Assembly (NCBI GenBank): GCA_035552275.1
Contig: DASZLR010000027.1
Span: 1 to 5,168 of the forward strand
Direction: 5' to 3'
Length of the DNA: 5,168 nt
Origin: DASVLX01 sp035552275
Lineage (GTDB): Bacteria; Actinomycetota; Actinomycetes; Mycobacteriales; Pseudonocardiaceae
The translations under genes and the position numbers were made by a program. The notes under the pieces are model-generated. The model was not told the DNA's origin. It did no database searches and saw nothing but the letters and a program-made list of their open reading frames with translations. Positions 1 to 5,168 of this stretch are shown here, piece after piece; position 1 is the stretch's first letter, and every line of letters begins with the position of its first letter.

Positions 1-332
1 GTGAGCACCAGGTCGTACACCGAGCGGCCGGCGACCGTGTCGGTGCCGTCCACCGAGACGGTGCTGTAGTTCTGGATCGCGGAGATCAGCTCGGTCGCCG
101 CGGACGCCGGATCGGCCGAGCCGTCGGCGAGCACGGTGAACTGCAGCGGAACACGCTGCTGGGCGTCGATCGCGACGCGGACCTGGCGCACCAGGGTGTG
201 CTCCGTCGGCTTGGGCGTGAGCACCAGGTCGTACACCGAGCGGCCGGCGACCGTGTCGGTGCCGTCCACCGAGACGGTGCTGTAGTTCTGGATCGCGGAG
301 ATCAGCTCGGTCGCCGCGGACGCCGGATCGGC
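1..332 (-). repeat. In-frame tandem duplication, 216-bp period, inside the exported-protein gene
   Basis: Bases 1-116 are identical, without mismatch, to bases 217-332. The offset is 216 bp, exactly 72 codons, so the reading frame is kept. In gene direction, copy one starts at 332 (codon 157, ADPASAATELISAI) and copy two at 116 (codon 229). Identity begins sharply at GCCGATCCGGCG in both copies: the base before it differs (CTC|GCC versus TCG|GCC). Copy two runs off the window, so its far end and the total copy number are unknown. The exact identity suggests a recent event or an assembly or library artefact. Confidence 0.93.
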
Positions 333-800
333 GAGCCCGGCCGGCGTGCCCGGCGCGAGTTTGGCCGCCCCGGCCTTGCCGGCCGCGTGCGCGCCACCCT
401 TGGGCAACGGCTGTTCGGTGACCGTGCGGGTGGCGGAATCCCACTGATACACCGTGGTGCCATCCTCCACAATGGTCTGTTCGGCGCTCTGCGTCGGCAG
501 CGAGATCCGGCCGCGACCGGCGCCGTCCGCCCAGATCCGGACCTGGCTGTTGGTGCTGGACAGCTGCGGCAGGTTGGGCAGCACGTCCGGCAGGCCGAGG
601 TTGTTCTGTACGGCGACGGTGCCGGCGAACGCCGGTGTCTGCTTGGTGCTGAGCACGGACTGCACCAGCGCCTGGGGCGTGATCGCCGGCAGGCTGGGCG
701 CCGGCCCGGCGCCGGCCGGCGCGGCCAGCACGCCCAGGCCGACGACTCCGGCCACCACTCCGGCAGCCGCCACCCCGAGCGTCGTTTTCCTGCGGTTCAT
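1..800 (-). CDS. Exported LolA/RseB-like (DUF2092-type) protein, C-terminus cut by window edge
   Basis: An open frame of 266 codons runs from an ATG at 800 to the left edge with no stop. The start is chosen because AAGGAGGAGG lies just before it; an in-frame ATG at 818 would place that ribosome site inside the gene. Residues 1-32 form a signal peptide: MNRRK, then an Ala/Gly/Val-rich hydrophobic stretch and an APAGAG cleavage region. There is no lipobox Cys, so the product should be secreted, not a lipoprotein. Residues 35-130 resemble actinobacterial LolA/RseB-fold proteins (TPQALVQSVL, VQNNLGLP, QVRIWADG, EQTIVEDGTTVYQWDSATRTV). A linker rich in Gly, Ala and Lys covers about 132-155, followed by an ADPASAATELI segment that occurs twice in frame (residues 157 and 229). 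Family assignment is from memory of similar proteins. Envelope sensing or carrier function is inferred from the divergent two-component genes. Confidence 0.75.
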   Translation of the reverse strand, partial: MNRRKTTLGVAAAGVVAGVVGLGVLAAPAGAGPAPSLPAITPQALVQSVLSTKQTPAFAGTVAVQNNLGLPDVLPNLPQLSSTNSQVRIWADGAGRGRISLPTQSAEQTIVEDGTTVYQWDSATRTVTEQPLPKGGAHAAGKAGAAKLAPGTPAGLADPASAATELISAIQNYSTVSVDGTDTVAGRSVYDLVLTPKPTEHTLVRQVRVAIDAQQRVPLQFTVLADGSADPASAATELISAIQNYSTVSVDGTDTVAGRSVYDLVL

Positions 801-842
801 GCCTCCTCCTTCGGTCATCGATCGCGTGTTCGTTCGATGACA

Positions 843-908
843 CTGAGCCTGCACCCAGCAAACTGAGATATCGCTGAGAACGGCGACCGAGCTGAGAGTT
901 CGCTGAGA
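843..908. promoter_or_regulatory. Probable response-regulator operator: two CTGAGA direct-repeat pairs, 11-bp spacing
   Basis: CTGAGA occurs at 863-868 and 874-879 (linker tatcg) and again at 892-897 and 903-908 (linker gttcg). Within each pair the start-to-start distance is 11 bp, about one helical turn, and the two pairs start 29 bp apart. A fifth partial copy, CTGAGC, lies at 843-848. OmpR/PhoB-family regulators bind head-to-tail repeats with about this spacing, so the adjacent regulator is the natural candidate ligand. The array lies in the 150-bp gap between divergent genes and could serve both promoters. Confidence 0.6.
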
Positions 909-950
909 CTCGCCGACCCATTGTCGCCAACCACGGGCATTCTGTCTTGG
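903..950 (+). promoter_or_regulatory. Possible leaderless promoter of the response-regulator operon
   Basis: A weak -10-like hexamer CATTCT (938-943) ends 7 nt before the GTG at 951, and no Shine-Dalgarno sequence is visible before that codon. Together these suggest transcription starting at or next to the start codon. No good -35 is seen. The last CTGAGA box (903-908) lies just upstream of where a -35 would be, as expected for activation by an OmpR-type regulator. This is a hypothesis only. Confidence 0.3.
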
Positions 951-1718
951 GTGAGGCCACGAGTCCTCGTCGTTGACGACGAGCCAGGAGTACGCCGCGC
1001 GTTGGAGCGCGGCCTGGCCGCGGAAGGCATGGATGTCGCCGCCGTGGTCGATGGACCGAGCGCGCTGCGGGCCGGATTGACCGGCTCGTTCGACGTGCTG
1101 CTGCTGGACATCATGCTGCCCGGGCTGTCCGGCTACCGGGTCCTGCAGCGGCTGCGCGCTGAGGGCGTGCGCACGCCGGTTCTGCTGGTGTCGGCGAAGG
1201 ACGGCGAGGTCGACCAGGCGGACGGGCTCGATCTGGGTGCGGACGGCTACCTGGTCAAGCCCTTCTCCTTCCGGGTGCTGGTGGCGCAGGTCCGGGCTGT
1301 GCTGCGGCGCGCCGAGGCCGATGGCGTCCGGCCATTGCTGCGGGTCGGCCGGCTGGAGGTCGACCGGGCCCGCCGCCAGGTCCGCTGGTCCGGCGAGGTG
1401 CTGCCGCTGAGCCCGCGCGAGTTCGCGGTGCTCGACGTGCTGATCGGCCGGGCCGGCGCGGTCGTGACCAAGGACGAGCTGCTGCGCGCGGTGTGGGGCG
1501 ACGAGCAGGCAGCCACCCGCAACGCCGTCGAGGTCTACGTCGGCTACCTGCGGCGCAAGCTCGACGCGGCCGGCGCCGGGGAGGTGTTGCAGACCGTGCG
1601 CGGGCACGGTTACGTGGTGACCACGCCCGAACTGGACGCGGCGCTGGCCAGCACGGCACGGACCGCGGGCGGCGGCTCGCGCGTCCCACGGCCGGTGGCC
1701 GGCGGCGACGGGCCGTGA
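951..1718 (+). CDS. OmpR/PhoB-family two-component response regulator
   Basis: A protein of 255 residues. The receiver domain covers about 3-119: acidic pair D9/D10 in VLVVDDE, phospho-acceptor D53 in LLLDIMLPG, switch Ser at S81 (LLVSAKD), aromatic Y100 and conserved K103 in YLVKPFS. The C-terminal winged-helix domain covers about 128-224 (LSPREFAVLDVLI, VVTKDELLRAVWG, VEVYVGYLRRKLD, VRGHGYVV), as in OmpR-type DNA-binding regulators. A disordered Ala/Gly/Pro-rich tail follows from 225. The GTG at 951 is chosen because MRPRVLVVDDE is the usual start; an in-frame TTG at 921 would add ten unlikely residues. The stop overlaps the kinase start by 4 bp, so the pair is co-transcribed and probably translationally coupled. 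The CTGAGA repeats upstream suggest autoregulation. The exact regulon is unknown. Confidence 0.93.
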   Translation: MRPRVLVVDDEPGVRRALERGLAAEGMDVAAVVDGPSALRAGLTGSFDVLLLDIMLPGLSGYRVLQRLRAEGVRTPVLLVSAKDGEVDQADGLDLGADGYLVKPFSFRVLVAQVRAVLRRAEADGVRPLLRVGRLEVDRARRQVRWSGEVLPLSPREFAVLDVLIGRAGAVVTKDELLRAVWGDEQAATRNAVEVYVGYLRRKLDAAGAGEVLQTVRGHGYVVTTPELDAALASTARTAGGGSRVPRPVAGGDGP

Positions 1719-3100
1719 CCTGGATGACCAGCCGGGTCGGCCAGTTGCCGCAGCTGGCCCGCGCCTGGTGGCTGCGGCGAACACTGCGGTTCCGCATCAC
1801 CCTGGTGGCCACCACGGTGACGGTGCTCTTTCTGGTCGTGGTGGCCCGGTTCGCCAGCGGGCTGATCGACACCTTGCTGCTGGATGCCACCGATGACGAG
1901 TTGCACGCCGGTCTGCGGGCGGCCGCCGCGGATGTGGCGGCCGGCCAGCCGTTGCCGCGATCGCTGTCGTCCGCCGGGACGGACCAGATCCGAGTGCTGG
2001 ACACGGGCGGCGCGCCGGCGGACGGCCAGCCGCCGCTGCCGCTGGGCTTGGCCGACATCGAGGCGCTGACCGCCGGCCAGGGCGTGCTGCACCGCGGTGA
2101 TCAGCCGCCCAGCCGCTGGCTGGGCACGGTGGTGTCGGCGCCTGACGGCAGCCGGCGGCTGGTGATCGCCGGCGCGGCGCTGCCCGGTTACGACCAGGCC
2201 CGAGACCTCGCCTTCGAGTGGGCCTTGGCGGCGGCTGCGCTGTGCGGGCTCGCCGCCGGCCTGGCCACCTGGCTGGCGGTGCGCAGTTCGCTGCGTCCGG
2301 TGCAGCGGATGCGACTCGCGGCCGCCGCGCTGCCGACTGGACAACGGCTGCCGGTGCCCGAGGCGCGGGACGAGCTGCGCACCTTGGCCGAGGCGATCAA
2401 CGCGCTGCTCGCCCGGCGGGATGAGGCACGCGGCCGGTTGCAGCGGTTCACCGGCGACGCGGCGCACGAACTCCGTTCGCCGGTCGCGGCGATTCGCGCC
2501 CAGGCCGAGGTCGCCGCGCTGCATCCCGATCCGGAGCTGGCCCAGGAGGTGCTCGCCGAGGTGGCCGCCGACGCGGAGCGGCTGTCCAACCTGATCGACG
2601 ACCTGCTGGTGCTGTACCGGTCGGACACCGGCGAGCTGCCACCGGCCGGCCCGGTCGACGTGGCGCTGGCCGCGCAGGCCGCCATGCAGCGGCTGCCGGC
2701 GACGGCCCCTCGGGTGCGGCTGCACGTGCCGACCCAGTCCTGCCCGGTGTGGGCGGCGCCGGCCGAGGTCGAACTGGCCCTGGACAACCTGTTGCGCAAC
2801 GCCGCCCGGCACGCCCGGGCGGTGATCACCGTGTCGGTGCTGCCGGCCGTCGGCGGCGGCATCCGGCTGACCGTGGACGACGACGGCCCGGGTGTGCCGC
2901 CGCGGCACCGGCCACGGGTGTTCGACCGGTTCTACCGGGTGCACGACGACCGGGACCGGCGCACCGGAGGAGCCGGACTGGGCCTCGCGCTGGTCGCCGA
3001 GGTGGTGCGGCGGCGGCAGGGCGCCGTGTCGGTGGGCGAGTCGCCGGAGGGTGGCGCCCGGTTCGAGGTCCGCTGGCCCGGCATCCCGGCCCGGCGGTAA
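1715..3100 (+). CDS. Membrane sensor histidine kinase, partner of the upstream regulator
   Basis: 461 residues from the GTG at 1715, which shares GTGA with the regulator stop; an ATG at 1724 is an equally possible in-frame start. TM1 is about 27-48 (ITLVATTVTVLFLVVVARFA), an extracytoplasmic sensor region without Cys covers about 50-167, and TM2 is about 168-190. HAMP follows at about 191-243 (RSSLRPVQRM). The dimerisation/phosphotransfer domain has the H-box DAAHELRSPVAAI with H251. The ATPase domain has the N-box DNLLRNAARHA (N358, N362), G1 DDDGPGVP (388-395), the F-box VFDRFYRV and G2 GGAGLGLAL (418-426). All catalytic boxes are intact, so it should autophosphorylate and pass phosphate to D53 of the neighbouring regulator. 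The ligand is not evident; the sensor region resembles no domain I can name. Function in envelope stress is inferred from the divergent exported-protein gene. Confidence 0.93.
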   Translation: MTWMTSRVGQLPQLARAWWLRRTLRFRITLVATTVTVLFLVVVARFASGLIDTLLLDATDDELHAGLRAAAADVAAGQPLPRSLSSAGTDQIRVLDTGGAPADGQPPLPLGLADIEALTAGQGVLHRGDQPPSRWLGTVVSAPDGSRRLVIAGAALPGYDQARDLAFEWALAAAALCGLAAGLATWLAVRSSLRPVQRMRLAAAALPTGQRLPVPEARDELRTLAEAINALLARRDEARGRLQRFTGDAAHELRSPVAAIRAQAEVAALHPDPELAQEVLAEVAADAERLSNLIDDLLVLYRSDTGELPPAGPVDVALAAQAAMQRLPATAPRVRLHVPTQSCPVWAAPAEVELALDNLLRNAARHARAVITVSVLPAVGGGIRLTVDDDGPGVPPRHRPRVFDRFYRVHDDRDRRTGGAGLGLALVAEVVRRRQGAVSVGESPEGGARFEVRWPGIPARR

Positions 3101-3131
3101 CCGGAATCCGCGCGGTCGCCGGAATCCCAGT

Positions 3132-3147
3132 GGTGACGAGGATCACC
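3132..3147. terminator. Weak candidate hairpin between convergent kinase and trpS genes
   Basis: GGTGA and TCACC flank a 6-nt loop and overlap the trpS stop codon. The stem is only 5 bp and there is no T-run on either strand, so it may not terminate anything. The 42-bp gap between the two convergent stops also holds CCGGAATCC twice (3101-3109 and 3119-3127). No better terminator is visible here. Confidence 0.2.
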
Positions 3148-4105
3148 GCAGACCGGCCATCCGCAGCGCGGCGGCCAGTCGGGGCTGGGCGCGTTCCCGG
3201 GCCCGCTCCGCGCCGGCGGCCCGCACCCGATCCAGCTCGGCCGGGTCGTCCAGCAGTTCGGCGGCGCGCTTGCGCACGTCCCGGAGTTCCTCGATGACGG
3301 CTGTCGCGGTGGCGTCCTTGAGTGCCGCGTAATCGGCCAGCCCGCGAGCCGCGTCCGCCGGCGTGGCGCCGGTGCAGGCGGCCAGGATGTCCAGCAGGTT
3401 CGCCACGCCGGGCTGCTCGTCCGGCGCGTAGCGGACACTGCCCCGCTGGTCGGTGACCGCGCGGGCGATCTTGCGCCGGATCAGGTCCGGTGCGTCCAGC
3501 GCGAACACCACCCCGACGCTGTTCTTGCTGGACTTCGCCATCTTCCGGGCCGGATCGGCGAGATCGCGGATGCGGGCCGCCGCGTCCGGCAGCGCGAGGC
3601 CGGGCACCGTGAACACCTGGCCATAGGCGCCGTTGAACCGCTTGGCCAGGGTGCGGGCCAACTCGACGTGCTGGGACTGGTCCGCGCCCACCGGCACCTC
3701 GTCCACCCCGTACAACAGGATGTCGGCGGCCATCAGCACCGGATAGGTGAGCAGCCCCAGCCGCACCGAGGACTGGCCAGCCGACTTCTCCTTGAACTGG
3801 GTCATCCGGCGGGCTTCGCCATAGGTGCACACGCACTCCAACACCCAGGTCAACGCGGCGTGCTCGGCGATCAGGTCGGACTGGACGAACACCTGGTCCG
3901 GATCGACCCCGGCGGAGATGATCACCGCCAGGAACTCGCGGGTGAGGGCGCGCAGCCTGGCCGGGTTGTGCGGGGTGGTCAGGGCGTGCAGATCGCTGAC
4001 GAAGAACAGATCCTCGGGCCCGGCCGCGGCCCACCGCCGGATGGCGCCGAGATAGTTCCCGAGCTGGACGTGTCCTGACGGAGTGATGCCGGACAGGCGG
4101 GTCAC
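3143..4105 (-). CDS. trpS: Tryptophanyl-tRNA synthetase, probable auxiliary (attenuator-controlled) form
   Basis: A class I synthetase of 320 residues, near the family's usual length, that joins Trp to tRNA-Trp in the cytoplasm using ATP. Family motifs, in order: GITPSGHVQLGNYLGAI (6-22, HIGH-like site), VSDLHALT, RRMTQFKEKSAG (99-110), LLTYPVLMAADILLY with the indole-binding Asp at D128, VPVGADQSQHVEL, RFN, KMAKS (188-192) in place of KMSKS, and AVTDQRGSVRY with PGVANLL. The GTG start at 4105 has AAGGAG 7 nt upstream (4113-4118). The KMAKS variant and Thr8, where E. coli, Geobacillus and M. tuberculosis enzymes have Gln (as I recall them), separate it from housekeeping TrpRS. The Trp-codon leader peptide and attenuator upstream indicate induction when charged tRNA-Trp is scarce. 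An inhibitor-resistant second TrpRS is the best guess; it could still be the sole enzyme. Confidence 0.95.
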   Translation of the reverse strand: MTRLSGITPSGHVQLGNYLGAIRRWAAAGPEDLFFVSDLHALTTPHNPARLRALTREFLAVIISAGVDPDQVFVQSDLIAEHAALTWVLECVCTYGEARRMTQFKEKSAGQSSVRLGLLTYPVLMAADILLYGVDEVPVGADQSQHVELARTLAKRFNGAYGQVFTVPGLALPDAAARIRDLADPARKMAKSSKNSVGVVFALDAPDLIRRKIARAVTDQRGSVRYAPDEQPGVANLLDILAACTGATPADAARGLADYAALKDATATAVIEELRDVRKRAAELLDDPAELDRVRAAGAERARERAQPRLAAALRMAGLR

Positions 4106-4118
4106 CTGGGTTCTCCTT

Positions 4119-4151
4119 GTGGTTGGCCCGCCGGGCGAACCCGCTCACCAC
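4119..4151 (-). other. Possible leader hairpin next to the trpS ribosome binding site
   Basis: In transcript direction GTGGT (4151-4147) can pair with ACCAC (4123-4119), which ends one base before AAGGAG. Inside lies CGGG-TTCG-CCCG, a short stem with a TTCG tetraloop. The outer stem is only 5 bp and the interior is partly unpaired. It may only be a spacer fold, or it may modulate access to the Shine-Dalgarno site. Confidence 0.25.
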
Positions 4152-4158
4152 CGGAGAC

Positions 4159-4178
4159 GGCCACCCGCACGGGCGGCC
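4159..4178 (-). terminator. Attenuator hairpin 3:4 of the trpS leader
   Basis: In transcript direction GGCCGCCCG (4178-4170) pairs with CGGGTGGCC (4167-4159). That is nine potential pairs including one G-U, with the innermost pair probably open around the two-base loop. No U-run follows (GTCTCC), so it would be a GC-rich, U-poor terminator of the kind common in actinobacteria. Its 5' arm can alternatively pair with segment 2 at 4215-4221. Confidence 0.55.
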
Positions 4179-4210
4179 TGGGTTGGGAATTCGCGGGGAA
4201 TGCGCGCTGG

Positions 4211-4258
4211 TCAGGGCCGCCAGAGGGCGGCCCGCCAGGACTGTTGAGGTGCGCGCAT
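4211..4258 (-). CDS. trpS leader peptide MRAPQQSWRAALWRP with two Trp codons
   Basis: A 15-codon frame from ATG at 4258 to TGA at 4213-4211, upstream of trpS on the same strand. Trp is encoded at codons 8 (4237-4235) and 13 (4222-4220), that is 2 of 15 residues for the rarest amino acid, in the leader of a Trp synthetase gene. Codon 8 directly precedes hairpin segment 1 and codon 13 opens segment 2, as a stall-sensing leader requires. No Shine-Dalgarno sequence precedes the ATG, which lies 7 nt after a TATGGT -10 box, so translation is probably leaderless. The gap from its stop to the trpS start is 105 nt and contains the terminator hairpin. The product itself is expected to have no function beyond being translated. 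Confidence 0.8.
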   Translation of the reverse strand: MRAPQQSWRAALWRP

Positions 4259-4265
4259 GGTGACG

Positions 4266-4295
4266 ACCATACCGGTTGCCGGGTGCGTGATTCAC
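4266..4295 (-). promoter_or_regulatory. trpS leader promoter (TATGGT -10, GTGAAT -35)
   Basis: TATGGT at 4271-4266 fits the TANNNT form of actinobacterial -10 boxes. GTGAAT at 4295-4290 keeps the TGA core of a -35, with an 18-bp spacer. Seven bases (cgtcacc) separate the -10 from the leader ATG, so the predicted transcription start is the A of that ATG. Confidence 0.55.
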
Positions 4296-4347
4296 CACGT
4301 TTCCCCAGTGTTCTCCCCGGTCGAAACCGGACAGCCGGGCCGGCGGG

Positions 4348-4353
4348 TATCCT
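4348..4353 (+). promoter_or_regulatory. Possible -10 box of the typA promoter (TATCCT)
   Basis: TATCCT fits TANNNT and lies 72 bp before the typA GTG, giving a leader of roughly 65 nt. No convincing -35 is seen at 17-18 bp; a TCGAAA at 4321-4326 is too far away at 21 bp. The promoter would be divergent from the trpS leader promoter about 55 bp away. Confidence 0.3.
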
Positions 4354-4424
4354 GGGTGGTGGCCGCGTTCGGGCGATGACTGCCGGCGGCCGTTTCTCCC
4401 CGCCGAACACCCTAGGAGTTTCGC

Positions 4425-5168
4425 GTGCCCACGGCCACGGAATCGCACACGCGTACCGACCTGCGGAACGTGGCCATCGTCGCGCACGTGGACCACGGAA
4501 AGACCACGCTCGTCGACGCGATGCTGCGCCAGTCGGGGGCGTTCGCGCCGCGCGCCGAGTTGGTGGACCGGGTGATGGACTCCGGCGAACTGGAGCGGGA
4601 GAAGGGCATCACCATCCTGGCGAAGAACACGGCGGTGCACCGCCAAACGCCGGGCGGCCCGCACGAGGCGGTCACCATCAACGTGGTGGACACCCCCGGG
4701 CACGCCGACTTCGGCGGCGAGGTGGAGCGCGGTCTGTCCATGGTGGACGGTGTGCTGCTGCTGGTCGACGCGAGCGAGGGCCCGTTGCCGCAGACCAGGT
4801 TCGTGCTGCGCAAGGCGCTCGCCGCGAAGCTGCCGGTGATCCTGGTGGTCAACAAGGTGGACCGGCCGGACGCGCGGATCGCCGAAGTGGTCGAGGAAGC
4901 CCAGGATCTGTTGCTGGAACTGGCCAGCGATGTGGACGACGTGGACGAGTCGGTGCTGGACCTGCCCGTGGTGTACGCGTCGGCGCGCGCCGGCCGGGCC
5001 AGCCTGAACCAGCCGGCCGATGGCGGGATGCCGGACAGCGAGAACCTCGACCCGCTGTTCGACACGTTGCTGGCGCACGTGCCGGCGCCCGGCGGTGACC
5101 CGGACGCGCCGCTGCGCGCGCTGGTGACCAACCTGGACGCGTCCAGCTTCCTGGGCCGGATCGCGCTG
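4425..5168 (+). CDS. typA: Ribosome-associated GTPase TypA/BipA, N-terminal 248 codons (cut by window edge)
   Basis: The frame starts at GTG 4425 with AGGAG six bases upstream (4414-4418) and is open to the right edge. The G domain is complete: P-loop HVDHGKTT (21-28), switch I with DRVMDSGELEREKGITILAKNTAV (GIT at 61-63), DTPGH (89-93), NKVD (143-146) and SAR (186-188). The beta-barrel domain begins at about 225. The DSGELEREKGITILAKNT signature separates TypA/BipA from EF-G, LepA and EF-Tu. TypA is a translational GTPase of about 600-640 residues that binds 70S ribosomes and aids growth under stress and 50S assembly. The missing part is roughly 60% of the protein. A short N-terminal extension of 14 residues (PTATESHTRTD) precedes RNVAIVAH. 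It is divergent from trpS; both act in translation, but no common regulation is visible. Confidence 0.95.
   Translation, partial: MPTATESHTRTDLRNVAIVAHVDHGKTTLVDAMLRQSGAFAPRAELVDRVMDSGELEREKGITILAKNTAVHRQTPGGPHEAVTINVVDTPGHADFGGEVERGLSMVDGVLLLVDASEGPLPQTRFVLRKALAAKLPVILVVNKVDRPDARIAEVVEEAQDLLLELASDVDDVDESVLDLPVVYASARAGRASLNQPADGGMPDSENLDPLFDTLLAHVPAPGGDPDAPLRALVTNLDASSFLGRIAL

Larger units (their letters stand above)
4159..4258 (-). promoter_or_regulatory. Ribosome-mediated transcription attenuator controlling trpS
   Basis: Four mutually exclusive segments can be read off the transcript. Segment 1, GGGCCGCC (4233-4226), and segment 2, GGCGGCCC (4221-4214), form a perfect 8-bp hairpin with loop CTCT inside the leader-peptide gene. 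Segment 3 (4178-4170) and segment 4 (4167-4159) form the terminator. Segment 2, as GGCGGCC, is also perfectly complementary to segment 3, GGCCGCC, over 7 bp, extendable by two pairs across one bulged C. A ribosome stalled at Trp codon 8 (4237-4235) would cover segment 1, freeing 2 to pair with 3 and blocking the terminator. A ribosome that reaches the stop at 4211 would cover segment 2, so 3:4 forms. This matches the logic of trp-type leaders; the mechanism here is inferred. Confidence 0.75.

Noticed and set aside
1..332. CRISPR array or mobile element as the source of the repeat
   Set aside because: There are only two copies, 216 bp apart and in frame inside a coding gene, with no inverted ends or transposase.
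198..866. Plus-strand open frames over the exported-protein gene
   Set aside because: The minus frame encodes a signal peptide and family-like motifs and has a strong ribosome site. The plus frames are Arg-rich shadows.
921..950. TTG at 921 as start of the response regulator
   Set aside because: It adds ten residues before a canonical receiver N-terminus, and no ribosome site precedes it. The GTG at 951 fits the family start.
1493..1714. Kinase start far upstream inside the regulator gene
   Set aside because: The added residues are an Arg-rich out-of-frame reading of the DNA-binding domain. The GTG at 1715 gives the usual 4-bp overlap.
1610..2944. Minus-strand open frame of 444 codons opposite the kinase
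   Set aside because: It is antisense to a kinase whose motifs are all intact, is rich in Gln/Arg/His/Gly, and has no recognisable family.
3101..3136. Near-repeat with CCGGAATCC at an 18-bp period after the kinase stop
   Set aside because: Only two imperfect copies, short and GC-rich; not enough to call a repeat element or regulatory site.
2826..5078. Minus-strand open frame of 750 codons across kinase, trpS and typA
   Set aside because: Its composition is Arg/Gly/Pro/His-rich with no domain, and it runs across the true trpS frame and antisense to typA. It is an open shadow frame produced by high GC.
4244..5098. Plus-strand open frame overlapping typA in another frame
   Set aside because: The frame starting at 4425 contains all five G motifs of TypA; the other is Gly/Arg-rich without motifs.

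Overview
The window looks like chromosomal DNA from a high-GC actinobacterium. Coding frames are strongly biased to G/C at third positions, GTG starts are common, leaderless-type promoters are plausible, and the gene families are typical of mycelial actinomycetes. A Pseudonocardiales/Streptomyces-like host is an inference from these features; nothing in the window identifies a genus.

Left part (1-3100): a two-component module. On the minus strand, running off the left edge, is an exported LolA/RseB-like protein with a signal peptide. Divergent from it is an OmpR-family response regulator gene that overlaps a histidine kinase gene by 4 bp. The shared 150-bp intergenic region carries two pairs of CTGAGA direct repeats, each with 11-bp spacing, which is the geometry expected for OmpR/PhoB-type operators. 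The regulator probably controls both its own operon and the exported protein. The exported-protein gene also contains an in-frame tandem duplication: 116 bp are repeated without a single mismatch at a period of 216 bp (72 codons), and the second copy is cut by the window edge.

Middle part (3143-4295): a minus-strand tryptophanyl-tRNA synthetase gene, convergent with the kinase. Its leader holds a complete, previously unlabelled trp-type attenuator. There is a 15-codon leader peptide (MRAPQQSWRAALWRP) with two Trp codons, an 8-bp hairpin inside the peptide's own coding sequence, and a downstream GC-rich hairpin whose first arm can pair instead with the second arm of the first hairpin. This gives the classical 1:2 / 2:3 / 3:4 switch. 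The leader peptide start lies 7 nt after a TATGGT -10 box, so its mRNA is probably leaderless. The enzyme differs from housekeeping TrpRS at signature positions (KMAKS, GITPSG), which fits an auxiliary, starvation- or inhibitor-induced TrpRS like the indolmycin-resistant TrpRS1 of Streptomyces coelicolor.

Right part (4425-5168): the N-terminal 248 codons of a TypA/BipA translational GTPase on the plus strand, running off the right edge and divergent from the trpS transcript.
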